Shown here: positions 1 to 10,609 of the stretch, in pieces | Layout: each line of letters begins with the position of its first letter | Position numbering within the stretch: the stretch's first letter is position 1 | Origin: Tridacna crocea | Taxonomy: Eukaryota; Mollusca; Bivalvia; Cardiida; Cardiidae | NCBI GenBank assembly: GCA_943736015.1 | Contig: OX031056.1 | Location: 62,461,277 to 62,525,276 of the forward strand | Length of the DNA: 64,000 nucleotides | Direction: 5' to 3' | Made by a program: the position numbers and the translations under genes | The notes under the pieces: generated by a model | Database searches by the model: none | What the model saw: only the letters and a program-made list of their open reading frames with translations | Told to the model about the DNA's origin: nothing

Positions 1-630
1 AACAAAAAAATATTTATAAAACATAGTGGAAATTACAAATTAAGGTTTTAAAAAACGAAGGTTTGAATAAAAAAAAGTCATGCGTTGGGAGTAAAGAAGG
101 GAGTGAGACACTTAGACCCCTGACCATTTAGAACCCTTAAAATTTCAGATTTTGGGTGACATTTAGACCCCTTTGGGACACTTCGACCCCTTTGTCTTGG
201 AGACACTTGGACCCCTATTTATAAAAAAAAAAAAAAACGCCTCCAAAACATCCAATTGATTTACTGTATAAGTCTATCTTACCGAACTCGTCTGTTACCA
301 AAATATCCGTAAATCGTCGGAGCGCCTGACATGACTGGTATATTACCACCCCGCTAGTCTATATAGATATAAAAGAACTTCATTCCAGTCTTTATTATAT
401 CTAAAAAGAGGGATTGTATGATACCAGACATTTGTATTAGAGTGTCAGATTTAGCCCAATCCGATAACAGACTTTCTTTCGTTAATGTATGGTACATGCA
501 TTGCCGACAAATGTTTGTTTGTGTAGACAAAATCTTACAAGGGCGACGATTTTCACCACATATGCAAATACTGGATGTTAAACGTGACAAAATGAGTCAC
601 GTGATCAACAATGTGATTCCTTCTGAGCTG
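1..630. other. Intergenic, no gene seen; short tandem motif
   Basis: No convincing coding sequence. At about 104-220 a short unit of the form ACACTTNGACCCC recurs four times, giving a small degenerate tandem array that ends in a poly-A run near 225. The open frames at 354-807 on both strands run into a K repeat and have no recognisable domain. Confidence 0.5.
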
Positions 631-708
631 TTAACCTATTACCACACAATCCCTACCTTTGACGCCCCTGAGAAAGAAGACTTTAGAAAACATTGTGGAA
701 AAAGGAGA
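631..708 (-). repeat. K palindromic MITE, left half, interrupted at 708/709
   Basis: This is the outer half of a K repeat in the inverted orientation. It starts with TTAACC and continues through ACCACACAATCCC and the AAAACATTGTGG arm to GGAGA, then stops abruptly. The missing half resumes at 2745, so a single K copy was split by the element at 709-2744. Confidence 0.85.
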
Positions 709-2744
709 CAAGAGGGCCATGATGGCCCTGAAATCGCTTACCTGAGTCTATTGACCAAATATGAACCATCTAGTTTCCCAGTGACCTATTTTTTTTATCA
801 GACATAACCAATCATCAAACACTTTTGAGATATCAATTAGACAAACATTCTGACCAAGTTTCATGAGTATTGGACTGAAAATGTGGCCTCTACAGCGTAC
901 AAAAGGTTTTTCTAAGATTTCTCCAAGTGACCTAGTTTTGGACCCGACAATTACCCATTATCAAACTCTTTTGAGACATCACCAAAACAAACATTCTGAC
1001 CAAGTCTGAAGAGTATCAGGCAGAAAATGTAGCCTCTAGAGTGTACAAAAGGTTTTTCTAATATTTGACCGATTGACCTAGTTTTTGACTCTACATGACC
1101 CATTTTCAAACTCATTCAAGGTATCACCAGGACAAATATTATTTATAAACAAGTTTTAGGGGTATATATTATGAACAAGTTTTAGGGATATCAGACTGAA
1201 AATGTGTCCTCCAGAGCATACAAAAGGTGTTTATGAAATTTGACCTATTGACCCAATTTTTGACCCAACATGACCCATTTTCAAACTCATCCATGATATT
1301 ATAAAGGCAAACATTCTGACGAATTTTCAAGAGTGTTGGACTGAAAATGTGGCATCCAGAGCATATACAAGGTTTTTCTAAGATTTGACCTAGTGACCTA
1401 GTTTTTAACCTTCAATGACCCATTTTCAAACTTGTCTAATATATCATCAAGGCAAACATTCTGACCAACTTACAAGAGTTTTGGACTGAAAATGTCTCCA
1501 AAAGGTTTTTCTAACATTTGACCTGGTGACCTAGTTTTTAACTCCACACGACCCATTTTTAAACTCGTCCAAGATATCATAAAGGCAAATATCCAAGAGT
1601 TTTGGACTGAAAATGTGGCCTCTAGAACGTACACAAGGTTTTTCTAAAATTTGACCTAGTGACCTAGTTTTTGACCCCACATGACCCATTTTCGATCCTA
1701 TCCGAGATATCATCCGGTTAAATATCCTAACCAATTTTCAGGAGTATCCGACTAAAAATGTGGCCTTTAGAGCATACACAAGGTTTTTCTAAGATTTGAC
1801 CTATTGACCTAGTTTTTGACCCCACATGATCCATTTTCAAAATTATCCTAGATTTAATCGAGGCAAACATCCTGTCGAACTTTTATGAGTAACGGACTGA
1901 AAATGTAGCCTCTAGAACATACACAAGTTTTTTCTAAGATTTGACCTAGTGACCTAGTTTTTTACCTCAGATGACCCATTTTCAAACTTATTCAAGATAT
2001 CAGCCAGGCAAACATCTTGACCAACTTTCATGAGTATCGGACTGAAAATGTGGCCTTTAGAGCGTACACAAGGCTTTTCTAAAATTTGACCTAGTGACCT
2101 AGTTTTTGACCTGACATGATCCATTTTTAAAATTGTCCCAGATAATATCAAGACAAACATTTTGAAGAACTTCCAACAGTTTTGGACTGAACATATGGCT
2201 TCTAAAGCCTACACAAGGTTTTTCTAAGATTTGACCTAGTGACCTAGTTTTTGACCCGACATGACCTATTTTCAAACTTGTCTGAGATATTATCCAGGCA
2301 AACATCCTGACCATTTGTCATAGGTATCCGACTGAAAATGTGGCCTCTGGAGCGTATACAAGGTTTTTCTATAATTTGACCTAGTGACCTAGTTTTTCAT
2401 CCCACATGACCCATTTTCGAACTCTTTTGAGATATTATCCAGACAAACATCCTGACTAATTTTCATGGGTATTCGACTGAAAATGTGGCCTCTAGAGCGT
2501 ACACAAGGTTTTCCTAAGATTTGACCTAGTGACCTAGTTTTTGACCCCACATGACCCATTTCCGCACTCGTTCGAGATTTTATCAAGGCAGACATCCTGA
2601 CCAACTTTCATGAGTATCGGACGGAAAATGTGGCCTCTAGAGCGCACACAAGGTAAAAAGTTGACGACGCACACCGCACGACGGACGACGGACACAGCGC
2701 GATCACAATAGCTCACCATGAGCACTTCGTGCTCAGGTGAGCTA
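709..2744 (+). mobile_element. Tandem-core non-autonomous element (pearl / Helitron-like), family A
   Basis: A ~2.0-kb element whose ends are fixed by the K repeat it interrupts. The 5' end carries an inverted pair (AGGGCC, GGCCCT) followed by a CTTACCTGAG module. The core is about 13 tandem units of ~145 bp, each with TTGACCTAGTGACCTAG, GACCCACATGACCCAT, CATCCTGACCAA and GACTGAAAATGTGGCC. A GACGGACGACGGAC linker follows. The 3' end is a hairpin (GAGCAC-TTC-GTGCTC) followed by AGGTGAGCTA, and this last segment is the inverse of the 5' module. No target-site duplication is visible beyond an A or AA. Bivalve pearl and HINE-type elements share this plan; the assignment to Helitron2/Helentron is inference. 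Confidence 0.75.
810..2655 (+). repeat. Tandem array, ~145-bp unit, ~13 copies
   Basis: The core of the 709-2744 element. Neighbouring units differ mainly by point changes and small indels. Runs of small open frames on the minus strand (for example near 1531-2779) encode repeats of KTRSLGQILEKPCVRSRGH, but these are the satellite itself read in one frame and not a protein gene. Confidence 0.9.
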
Positions 2745-2895
2745 AAATGCTTGTAACCAGCATTTTCTCCTTTTCCCACAATGTTTTCTACCCTTCACAA
2801 GACAAATTTCAATTTTTCAGTCACTTTTATTTTGTCGTCTGCAAATGCTTTCGATTTGGACAGTCCTAAAATTTTGTCGTTTGATAATGAGTTAA
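2745..2895 (-). repeat. K MITE, right half of the interrupted copy
   Basis: Continues the palindrome from its centre (GTAACCAGCATTTTCTCC) through CACAATGTTTTCTACCC and TTTTGTCGTCTGCAAATGC to a terminal GAGTTAA. With 631-708 it makes one complete K copy. Confidence 0.85.
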
Positions 2896-3322
2896 ACGAC
2901 CACGTGATTTTCATAAACGGTTTAACGAGGCCCAATGCAATGTGCCCTGTTACAGAAATAAGTGGTTTGCGGCGCCATTGATGTTCAGCATCAATATTTT
3001 CTTGTATTTGATATAATCGAGAGGAGTGTAGGTACTTCCGGTTGAAATCTTTCATCATATTCGCCATGTTTAATTTGGTAAAATAGGTGTGAATGCTTGC
3101 GAAATTGTTGTGTGGGGTTTTCGTCACCTTTTTTGAAGTTGTTTACTTGTTTTTAAACCGATAAAGAATCGTGAAAGAATTATTAATGGTCTGATGCACA
3201 ACATTTTGTGAAACAACTAATGTTCTTGTGCAGAATGCATCTATTTTTAACGCAAATGAACTCATCCAGTCACATGATCTTAGGAACCAATGGAAATGTA
3301 GAACTGCTCCTTCTCTTTACCG

Positions 3323-3390
3323 TTGTCTATGCATGTCATATTCTTCGATGATTCGAGTATTTATAGAATGCCACCTAGCGGGAGATAATG
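3323..3390 (-). repeat. Internally deleted copy of the 28110/59881 dispersed repeat
   Basis: Its two ends match the two ends of the ~345-bp repeat seen at 28110 and 59881, in inverse orientation. One end reads TTGTCTATGCATGTCATATTC and the other TTATAGAATGCCACCTAGCG. The ~280-bp middle is absent, as expected of a deletion derivative of a DNA transposon. Confidence 0.6.
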
Positions 3391-3414
3391 ACTCTATACT
3401 GGTAGGCCTAAAGT

Positions 3415-3665
3415 GCGGAATGGAAATATTTTAGAGCAATGGACGGAATGGAAAAGAAAATACGCATGGAAATATATTATGCCTCTTTATTAAATAGAAT
3501 AACAATAATGATTTGAAACGTGGTTTTTTTTTACCCATTAAAAGTACATATACAAGTAAAATTTAAAAAATACGTTTTTGTACCGCTGAAAAAAATGTAC
3601 CTATAGTGATATTTTTCCTTTATGCAGGTATTCCCAGATGGCGAAATGGAAAATTTACAAACAAT
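3415..3665 (+). repeat. Dispersed repeat R250, copy 1
   Basis: Contains GGAATGGAAAAGAAAATACG near the start and CAGATGGCGAAATGGAAAAT near the end. The same ordered blocks recur at 3780-4250, split by a K element, and at 6470-6715. The family is not recognised. Confidence 0.6.
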
Positions 3666-3779
3666 ATATTGTAACCAAAATGTTACAGGTCTTTAATATA
3701 TTTCTTATGGGTAGTTAATTGAAGAAAATTATTAGAATTTCTTTATCCTTAAAGTACAAATATTAAAACCTATTAAATC

Positions 3780-4250
3780 TCCTTTGTGCGGGACTGACGC
3801 AATGGAAAAGAAAGTACGCAATAGACATTATATATTTGTTACTATATATACATGTATGTAAAGTAAATATGTATGATTTCAAACGTGTGTATTTGTACTC
3901 GTATATCATTTATAGGGTATATCTACAGAAATATTGAAAAATAAAGTTTTTACGGTTAAAACCCATTACCACACAATCCCTACTTTTGACGCCCCTGAGA
4001 AAGAAGCCTTTAGAAAACATTGTGGGAAAAAGAGAAAATGCTGGTAACCAGCATATTCTCCTTTTCCCACAATGTTTTCTACCCTTCACAAAACAAATTT
4101 CAAATTTTCAGTCACTTTTATATTGTCGTCTGCAAATGCTTTCGAATGGGACAAACCTAACATTTTATCGTTTGGTAATGAGTCAAAAAATATATTTGTA
4201 GCAATATTTCCTTCTTTAAGCAGGTGATCTCAGAAGGGGAAATAGAAAAT
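3780..4250 (+). repeat. Dispersed repeat R250, copy 2, carrying a K insertion
   Basis: Aligns to 3415-3665 and 6470-6715 except for the K element at 3954-4187. Outside that insertion the blocks CGCAATGGAAAAGAAAGTACG and TATTTGTAGCAATATTTCC are in the expected order, so this copy shows the target before K arrived. Confidence 0.65.
3954..4187 (-). repeat. K MITE, full length, in R250 copy 2
   Basis: Complete K element, flanked on the left by TTAA and on the right by TCAA where the uninterrupted R250 copies read a related A-rich string. This supports a TTAA target-site duplication with one later change. The palindrome centre is at about 4040. Confidence 0.8.
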
Positions 4251-4344
4251 TTACTAAGTTCGAACAAGTACAATTTAATGCACCCAAAAAAAGGTCTTAA
4301 AGTTTAGATTGAGCAAAATGGATAATAACTTGATTTAAATATCA

Positions 4345-4690
4345 GCTAACATGCATTAGACTGCGTGAATCTAGGATCAGACTGTAATTTTGGTAAGTCT
4401 GATCTTGATCTACATCGTCCTCAGATATTTCACTGACCGGCTTTGGTTACATTTATCATCTTATATACATTAGATTGCGTGAATCTAGGATCAGACTGTA
4501 ATTTTTGTATATCTGATCTTGATCTACACTGTCCTCAGATATTTCACTGACAGGCTTTTGTTACATTTATCAGTTTACAAGCATTAGACTGCGTGAATCT
4601 AGGATCAGACTGTAATTTTGGTAAGTCTGATCTTCCTCTTCACCGTCCTCAGACATTTAAGTGACCGGCTTTAGTTACATCTATTAGTTA
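4345..4690 (+). repeat. Tandem array, 114-bp unit, 3 copies, built on a GATCAGACTG palindrome
   Basis: The block CTAGGATCAGACTGTAATTT starts at 4371, 4485 and 4599, a period of 114 bp. Each unit carries the inverted partner GTCTGATCTTGATCTACA and a CCTCAGATATTTCACTGAC tail. A diverged fourth unit lies at about 4800-4885. The same palindrome occurs singly elsewhere in the window. Confidence 0.85.
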
Positions 4691-4889
4691 ACATGCCAGC
4701 TTACATGTTTAGAAATATACGTAATTATTACTTAATTTGTCAGGATATATATGAATTCATATGCATGAACATGTGCGTAGTTCAGCGTGTTAATCAATAT
4801 ATTTGACTGTGTAGATCTAGGATCAGACTGCATTTCTGGTAAGACTGATTTTGATCTACACTGTCCTCAGAAACTTCACCTATAGAATT

Positions 4890-5737
4890 TGGTTGCAATT
4901 ATCAGTATACATGTATATGTTTATATCATTCGCAGTTGATTACTTGTATAAATGTACATGAAAACTTTTTTTTTTAAATTTCAGAAGTTCTAAACGTTAT
5001 CAGACTTTCCTCGTATTTATGAATGTAAATGAAAATTTTTGAGCAAAGAAAAGCTGAAGATTGAGTAGTTCGAACAGTTAATTTTCAGACTTTGTGGATT
5101 AGCGATCAGAATGCACATTGCGTGCTGTCTGGTCCTGATGCACAACATTTGCAATACCATTTTTAGGCGCGCTCAGCAGCAGATAGTTTTGGTGATGTCT
5201 GAATTCTTGTATGTCAACGGTTTTTGGTTTTTCAACGTAAACAACGTAATTTGTAATTATCTTTTCCATTATTCCTTCGGAAAACAGGAAGTATTTCATG
5301 TAATGCCGACACACACTTATTGTTTTCCAAATTATACTAATATATACATGCATTTTTGTCTTTTCTCATCTCTCACATATCTTGTTAAACTGTATTTTGT
5401 ATTGGCTACACATAGATAATACAAGAAACAAATTTGAAAAAGATCGGAACGAAAGCATAATGCTTATATATAGTTCCTCTCCCCAAGCTGAATCACATGA
5501 TACGCCAATAATATCAAGTAATTGCAAGAAGAGAAAAGATTATCTGTGAATAGAACAGACAGTAATGATTGTAAAGAACAAAAAGACTTCATTATCTGAA
5601 AAAGTAAAAAGAAAAAAAGGAATGGTGATTGGTGATAGAGTGATTGAGCAGAGTGGCAACAAAAGATACAAAATTATACTTGTACATGTATATATATGTT
5701 CTCGACAGTAACGTGTTACTTTGTCAAAAAAGAGGAC
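4890..5737. other. No gene seen
   Basis: AT-rich DNA. A degenerate copy of the GATCAG palindrome lies at about 5104-5145 (ATCAGAATGCACATTGCG with GTCTGGTCCTGATGCACA). Open frames at 5099-5419 overlap this repeat and show no domain. Confidence 0.5.
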
Positions 5738-6325
5738 CTTTAATGTATAAGATTAAAACAAAGAGAATCTCTTGCTTTTATTAATATATTCATGAACCGC
5801 ACTGAAGATGTATTTGTTTTCGACAAGAACTGTTTCAATATTAAAAGCAGATTTAGCACTAATATGTTGTCTGAGTGTTGTTCTAATGTTACGATAAAAT
5901 CTTCAAAGTAGTAGTGTGTATTAGATTCAACTTCCCCGCAACGACAAAGAGGAAAAGCCACAATATTTTTCCAGAAGAGATGTTGTTTTAGATCGCTACA
6001 ATTATTTCTAAGTCGAGTATGAATAATTTGCATTTTTCTTTCCCCATAAAAATAAAGTTTACAAGGAATAGGTTTGTCTATGTTCAGCAAAGGTTTAAAC
6101 GATGAGAGAGAGAGTCAGTTTCTCTTGTAGCTTGTGGTAAAGAGTTCCATGCGTTTACAGCTGATGGCAGAAAAGAATTCATATAAAGGCCATATAAAGG
6201 CTAGTTCTACAAACTATGTTTGCCAAGTCATTAGAATTACGAGATTATACGTTGTGTTACTTCCAATAGTGGACGGAACAAGAGAGCATAGGTAGTTGGG
6301 AGCTAGACGATTAACCATGTTGAAA
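5738..6325 (-). pseudogene. LINE (non-LTR retrotransposon) ORF2 3' end, degenerate
   Basis: Read on the minus strand this is the C-terminal tail typical of reverse transcriptases of non-LTR elements. In order it shows VNRLAPNYLCSLVPS (near 6320-6275), TTYNLR-like residues, NSFLPSAVNAWNSLP (about 6180-6140), then CKLYFYGERKMQIIHTRLRN and a zinc-knuckle-like CRCGEVESNTHYYF (about 5945-5905). At least two frameshifts (near 6100 and 6190) and in-frame stops make it non-functional. Only the last ~190 codons survive; no catalytic YxDD motif is present and the 5' part is missing. It was probably inserted by 5'-truncated target-primed reverse transcription. Confidence 0.8.
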
Positions 6326-6469
6326 AAAACCATGTTGAAAAAAAAAGAATGAGTTTATGTTTGATAATATATATAATAAAGATGATATTACTTCATAAGT
6401 TATAAGTTAAATATGCTGAAACTTTTTCCCCTTACCTATTGAGTACCCAGACAATAAAATTGCCTTCTA

Positions 6470-6715
6470 AATTTCCATTGCGCAAGACCGGCGCAATGGA
6501 AAAACAAACTTCACAAGGGAAATATAACTTATATGTAAGTTGTAAAATAAACTATTTAGTAACCACGTATATATTTTGTAATCATTGACCAATTATAAGG
6601 TATATCTCCAGTTATAAACGAAATACAATATTTATGTACTCATGGCTGAAAAAAAGTATTTGTAGCATTTTTTTAATTATGCAGTTATTCTCAGATGGCG
6701 AAATTGAATATTGGC
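6470..6715 (+). repeat. Dispersed repeat R250, copy 3
   Basis: Uninterrupted copy with CGCAATGGAAAAACAAACTT, a GGTATATCTCCAG block and TCAGATGGCGAAATTG. It serves as the empty-site comparison for the K insertion at 3954. Confidence 0.6.
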
Positions 6716-7500
6716 ATAAAAGTAGAATAAAATGTAAATCGGGCATTTGAACGTTTTGCAGTGCGAAAACCCATAATTTTGACAGTTGGTCATATGGCAA
6801 ATTCATGACATTGTAGGTCACTATTGTCATGTCAATTTCATTGGAAAACAATAGATCTAGCTATTTTTATCACAAATGAAAAATAACTGAAAAAATTGGA
6901 GTCAGATCAATTATGTTGTCTACATATTTTTCTGTTTAATAATGGAAAAAAAAAAAAACACTTCATTTTCGGGCGACCTTGACGCCCTTGCGTCTTCTTT
7001 TTGTCTTGTAGTGCAATATAGCAGCATTTTCATTCGGCAATACCTCGGGTTATGGGAGCCATCATGTCTCTCCCTAAATGGTGGATTGATATGTGTCGGA
7101 TCAGTACATTCTTCGCCCGGAAATACATCGGTTTACAGTTCTAAAAACTGTAAGGCTCCTCTCACAAAAGAAAACTTGAGTTTCAGGTTTCTATCAAAAT
7201 CTTTATAAAAAAAAACCATATCTATCTATACTTGCTTCTATGAGGGATAGGGTTAAAATTAATTCGTATATATTGTATTCTGAACATGATATTGCAGACG
7301 TATCTAGAGTATGTTATAGTTTGTTCCTATTATTCGTGTTTTATAAAATATAATTACTATAGGAACTTGTAGCATTAGCAAATCCTATAGCACGCTCTGG
7401 ATACGCTTTTGCATTTTTCAGCATTTCCCGCGAAATCAGCTGACGTTGGTCTAGCGCAAGTTGTTAGCGTCGTCGTATATACATCTTTAAACGTCATTTC
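6716..7500. other. No gene seen
   Basis: AT-rich. The open frame at 6942-7208 starts in an A-run and has no domain signature. Short inverted words (TCTAGAGTATGTTATAG and CTATAGCACGCTCTGGA) lie about 90 bp apart at 7300-7400. Confidence 0.4.
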
Positions 7501-7514
7501 CGTCAGTATTTTTT

Positions 7515-7564
7515 AATATGTCCTGATGAAGGCTTCAATGCCGAAACGTTGACCAAAGGATATT
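7515..7564 (+). ncRNA. Hammerhead-ribozyme-like core (partial), retroelement remnant
   Basis: Shows the two invariant hammerhead core words in order: CTGATGA at 7523-7529, a 3-bp stem II (GGC/GCC at 7531-7533 and 7540-7542), then GAAA at 7543-7546. An outer pairing AATAT..TCC with GGATATT is also possible. A clear stem III with a UH cleavage site is not seen, so a functional ribozyme is not established. Very similar CTGATGAAGGC...GCCGAAACGTT strings occur in retroelement remnants, and Penelope-like elements are known to carry hammerheads. Confidence 0.35.
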
Positions 7565-7599
7565 AAAATATATATACATAACGTCAGCGTTGTTGTTGG

Positions 7600-8306
7600 T
7601 ATTTCTATATTATTATCAAAATCTTTCTAACTAAATTTTAGTTGACAAACAGTTCGTACTTTCTTTTTTTAACGTGGTTCATCAGTTTCGATTGAAGTTT
7701 TCTCCGACAAATAGACAGATGTGAATAACTTCATTGAGGTTGTTTATGTCGTTGCTAAACAATTGTCAGTGGCGCGTTATATATAAAATCACGTGATTGT
7801 CATTGCCGCTTGAAAGCGGCTTCCAGTAGGAATGCACCTAAACTATTTACCATGTAGATGATCTCCAATTATTTGATTTTTTCCATTTTTTTTAAATACA
7901 AAGCCATAAAAGAAAAAAGACTTTGGAAAAACTTTGATATATCTACGAGGTTTTTATATTATCATAGATTTGATTACAAATGTAAAGAAAAGAAATGACT
8001 AATATAAAATTAATTTAATTTCGATCAAGATAATTGGAATGTGAAGAGAAAGCATAGACAAGTAATGTAAGACCTGTATGGTTGCTACTTTGTAATTTTT
8101 TAATGGACTACTTCAGTAAAATGAGCTAGATATCGAGCACCTGCCAAAAGATGTGGCATATTCGGATTGTACAAGAATTTCGGGAAAAAAAGATCATTTC
8201 ACTTTATAGATCGAGTTCTTTGTTGAATATAGCCCAAATTCAACGCGAAAAGAAAGAAATGAAATAAAATAGATATATATATATATTTTCTTTTTTTCAT
8301 TTTCAG
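7600..8306. other. No gene seen
   Basis: AT-rich intergenic or intronic sequence with no long open frame and no clear repeat. A small perfect inverted word (GCCGCTT/AAGCGGC) is at about 7806-7820. Confidence 0.4.
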
Positions 8307-8536
8307 GTGTATTGTACGAGACATTAGGACAGGTATATAGAATGGAAGACTACCCAGGATCCTTTGCTGAGGAAGTTGAATCATCATGTTGCCAAACATA
8401 CAGATTAAAAACATGCACTGCAGTCAAAAGTAGGCAGAGCTGTTCCAGTTTAAACAGTTTAAAAAGCAAAAACAAAAGAGGGAATGTGCAATTTTCAAAA
8501 CTCTCAATGGATTTATCGACAACTGCAAGCTGTAAT
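8307..8536 (+). CDS. Possible internal exon of an unrecognised protein
   Basis: A 230-nt stretch with a pyrimidine-rich acceptor (TTTTTTCATTTTCAG, ending 8306) and a perfect donor (GTAAGT at 8537). One frame is open throughout: about 76 codons starting VLYETLGQVYRMEDYPG, then a Cys-rich piece (SSCCQTYRLKTCTAV) and a basic segment (KSKNKRG). Entry is phase 2 and exit is phase 0. No family is recognised and no partner exon in a matching phase was found nearby, so it may be a chance open frame between good splice motifs. Confidence 0.3.
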
Positions 8537-8942
8537 GTAAGTCATACTGAGCACCAATAGTTCCCAGAGATTGAGACAACTCGGTCTACATCGATGCAAA
8601 TAGAGAAAGACCAATATAATGTTAGCAGATTCAAATGACATTTTTGGTCAGAGATGCACAACAAACGACAACATGAACAAAAAGAAACAAATCTGTTTAA
8701 GAGTTACGTATGTATTAGACTTGAACAGAAAACACTGCTGTCATTTCAAAACCTGATTCTAGTTGAACAAGAAAATTTAGAGCATCTGAAAGCTGTGGAT
8801 GGCCATTACTCTGTGGAAAATGTGAACAAACAGCATTTCTGCCTTTCTTACAATGTTTTTTTTTTTTTTTTTTATCATACAATTTTCAGCATTAAGCTGT
8901 AAGATATTTGTCGTCCACAATCACTTTTAAGGTAGGTGTACA

Positions 8943-9128
8943 AGCCTACCTTTCGAAAAACATTGTGGGAAAAGGAGAAAATGTTGATAACCAACATTTT
9001 CTCCATTTCCCACAACGTTTTATACCCTATCAAAGCAAAATTGTACCATTTGAGCCACTTGAAATTGTCCTCTGCACATGCTTTTAATTTGGATAGGGCT
9101 AAGATTTTGCTGTGTGGCAAGGGTTTGT
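8943..9128 (-). repeat. K MITE, partial (left terminus missing)
   Basis: Starts inside the AAAACATTGTGGGAAAAGG arm and ends at a GTGTGGCAAGGG terminus. Its palindrome reads GTTGATAACCAAC at the centre. Confidence 0.75.
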
Positions 9129-9242
9129 AATTTACAAACATAATTTCATACTTAAGGAAATGAAAATGAAAAAGATTTGAAATAAATAATAGGTGAAGAT
9201 TGCAATCAGGCTTGAACCTACCATTGTAAGAGGGCATGGCGA

Positions 9243-9472
9243 ATTAACTCTTTACCAAATGACAAAAGTTTAGATAGGTCCAAATTGAAAGCACTTGCAA
9301 ACAACAAAATTAACGTAACTCAGAAATTAAGATTTGTTTCCAGTAGGGTATAAAACATTGACGAAGAAGGAGAAAATGCTGGTTGCCAGCATTTTCTCCT
9401 TTTCCCACAATGTTTTCAATACATTTCAATCTCATGATATTTATAAGTCAGGATTGTGCAGTAATGAGTTAA
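9243..9472 (+). repeat. K MITE, full length
   Basis: Runs from TTAACTCTTTACCAAATGAC to GTAATGAGTTAA. The left palindrome arm is damaged (AAACATTGACGAAGAAGG), while the right arm keeps the consensus. Confidence 0.8.
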
Positions 9473-9599
9473 GCAAATTATAGAGATATAATTAAAGAAA
9501 ATTTTTCAAAACCAGTGGTTTGAAATCCAGCCAGGTTTGATAAACCCTCAGTACTTAATGTATTAAACAATTTTGGCAAGATTCAAAGAAATGTGACCA

Positions 9600-10125
9600 A
9601 TGATAACAACTGCAATAGGCAAACAAGACTAAATCATCAGATGGCTACTGTCCCTAGACTGTTTCCTCTACTTTGTGCATTTTCGATTATACAAGTAGTC
9701 TGTGCAAGTCCAAAAAAAAATTGGATAAAAGATTTAAAATGTGGACTCTATCCGGTGAACAAAAATGCAAATTTCCAATTTCAAATGGCTACTTTTCCCT
9801 TAATGAATGTCAGACTAGGTTCAAAATTGACCTAGTACATATATTTGATGGTATTGATTAAAGCAGCTGTTCAGGTCTTGTGTAAATTGAATACGCTAGC
9901 ATTTTAAACTTTCAACTAAAAATGGCTACTTTTCCCTTATCAGTATACAATGGTTATTCTCTAAATCAGTAGTATTCAAGCCATAAATGATATAAATAAA
10001 CATAGTAAGTTTCATAAAAATCTGACAATAGATGCAGATTTTATTGAGTAAACTGAGAATGTCATATTTCAACTTGCTACTTTCAAATGGCTACTTTCCC
10101 CTCAATGGTTAAGAATTCAAGCTAC
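9600..10125 (+). repeat. Degenerate tandem array related to family C core
   Basis: Four diverged units with CAAATGGCTACTTTTCCC, TCAAGC, AAGTTTCAC-like and GCAGATTTTATTG blocks, the same order as the core at 56000-57000. A Met-initiated frame at 9641 looks like a signal peptide but is simply this repeat read in one frame. Confidence 0.65.
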
Positions 10126-10127
10126 TG

Positions 10128-10215
10128 GAGTACACCCGGGATTACTAAATATAGCACACTCGAAGGGTCCGGGAACTCGGAGGTAGACAAAGACAGTCAC
10201 GCTAGACTTGGGTCG
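10128..10215 (+). repeat. Left arm of a 7.3-kb-spaced inverted repeat
   Basis: TAGCACACTCGAAGGGTCC, GGGAACTCGGAGGTAGACAA and AGTCACGCTAGAC match, inverted, the block at 17316-17404 over about 88 bp with scattered changes. Both arms border the same family C type repeat on their outer side. Confidence 0.6.
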
Positions 10216-10545
10216 ATGTTTATCCTGGTTTGTCTTTAAAGAGGCCATAATACTCATTTTAAGCGAGTTTTAACTCATTTTGTTTTTATTTTATCAAAAT
10301 ATAATCATTCTTATATATCTATGCCAAATATTGCGCCTGACGATTGCATGGTTGCTTAGATTACGCCTGATAGAAAATGCATTTCTCGGACTTGCGGCCT
10401 TCAATGTAAACAGACTGTTCGTTGCTGGATTTTGAATCGAAGATTTTCGATATCCGTCATACACTCGGGTAGATTCGTATGATGATCATGCATTCTGTAA
10501 CGTGACTATATTTGACCTTGGCCTTGATGCGGTAAATAAAGGAAA

Positions 10546-10599
10546 ATGGATGCTTCTCTGTTGCAGCCTCTATTTTTAGACGGAGATCGAGGCCTATAT
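10546..10599 (+). CDS. Possible first coding exon (18 codons)
   Basis: ATG at 10546 in a fair context (GGAAAATGG), open for exactly 18 codons (MDASLLQPLFLDGDRGLY) up to a consensus donor, GTAAGT at 10600. It ends in phase 0, which matches the entry phase of the candidate exon at 12015. Short, so statistically weak. Confidence 0.25.
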
Positions 10600-10609
10600 G
10601 TAAGTTACA

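Noticed and set aside
1531-2779. Series of small minus-strand frames with KTRSLGQILEKPCVRSRGH repeats, resembling a repeat protein
   Set aside because: They are the ~145-bp satellite of the 709-2744 element read in one frame; each is closed by stops and has no start or splice support.
2795-3127. 110-codon minus frame
   Set aside because: About a third of it is K repeat read antisense and the remainder has no domain.
9641-9835. Met-initiated frame with a signal-peptide-like start (ATVPRLFPLLCAFSIIQVV)
   Set aside because: The DNA aligns with the family C tandem unit (ATGGCTACT...), so the hydrophobic stretch is a by-product of the repeat.
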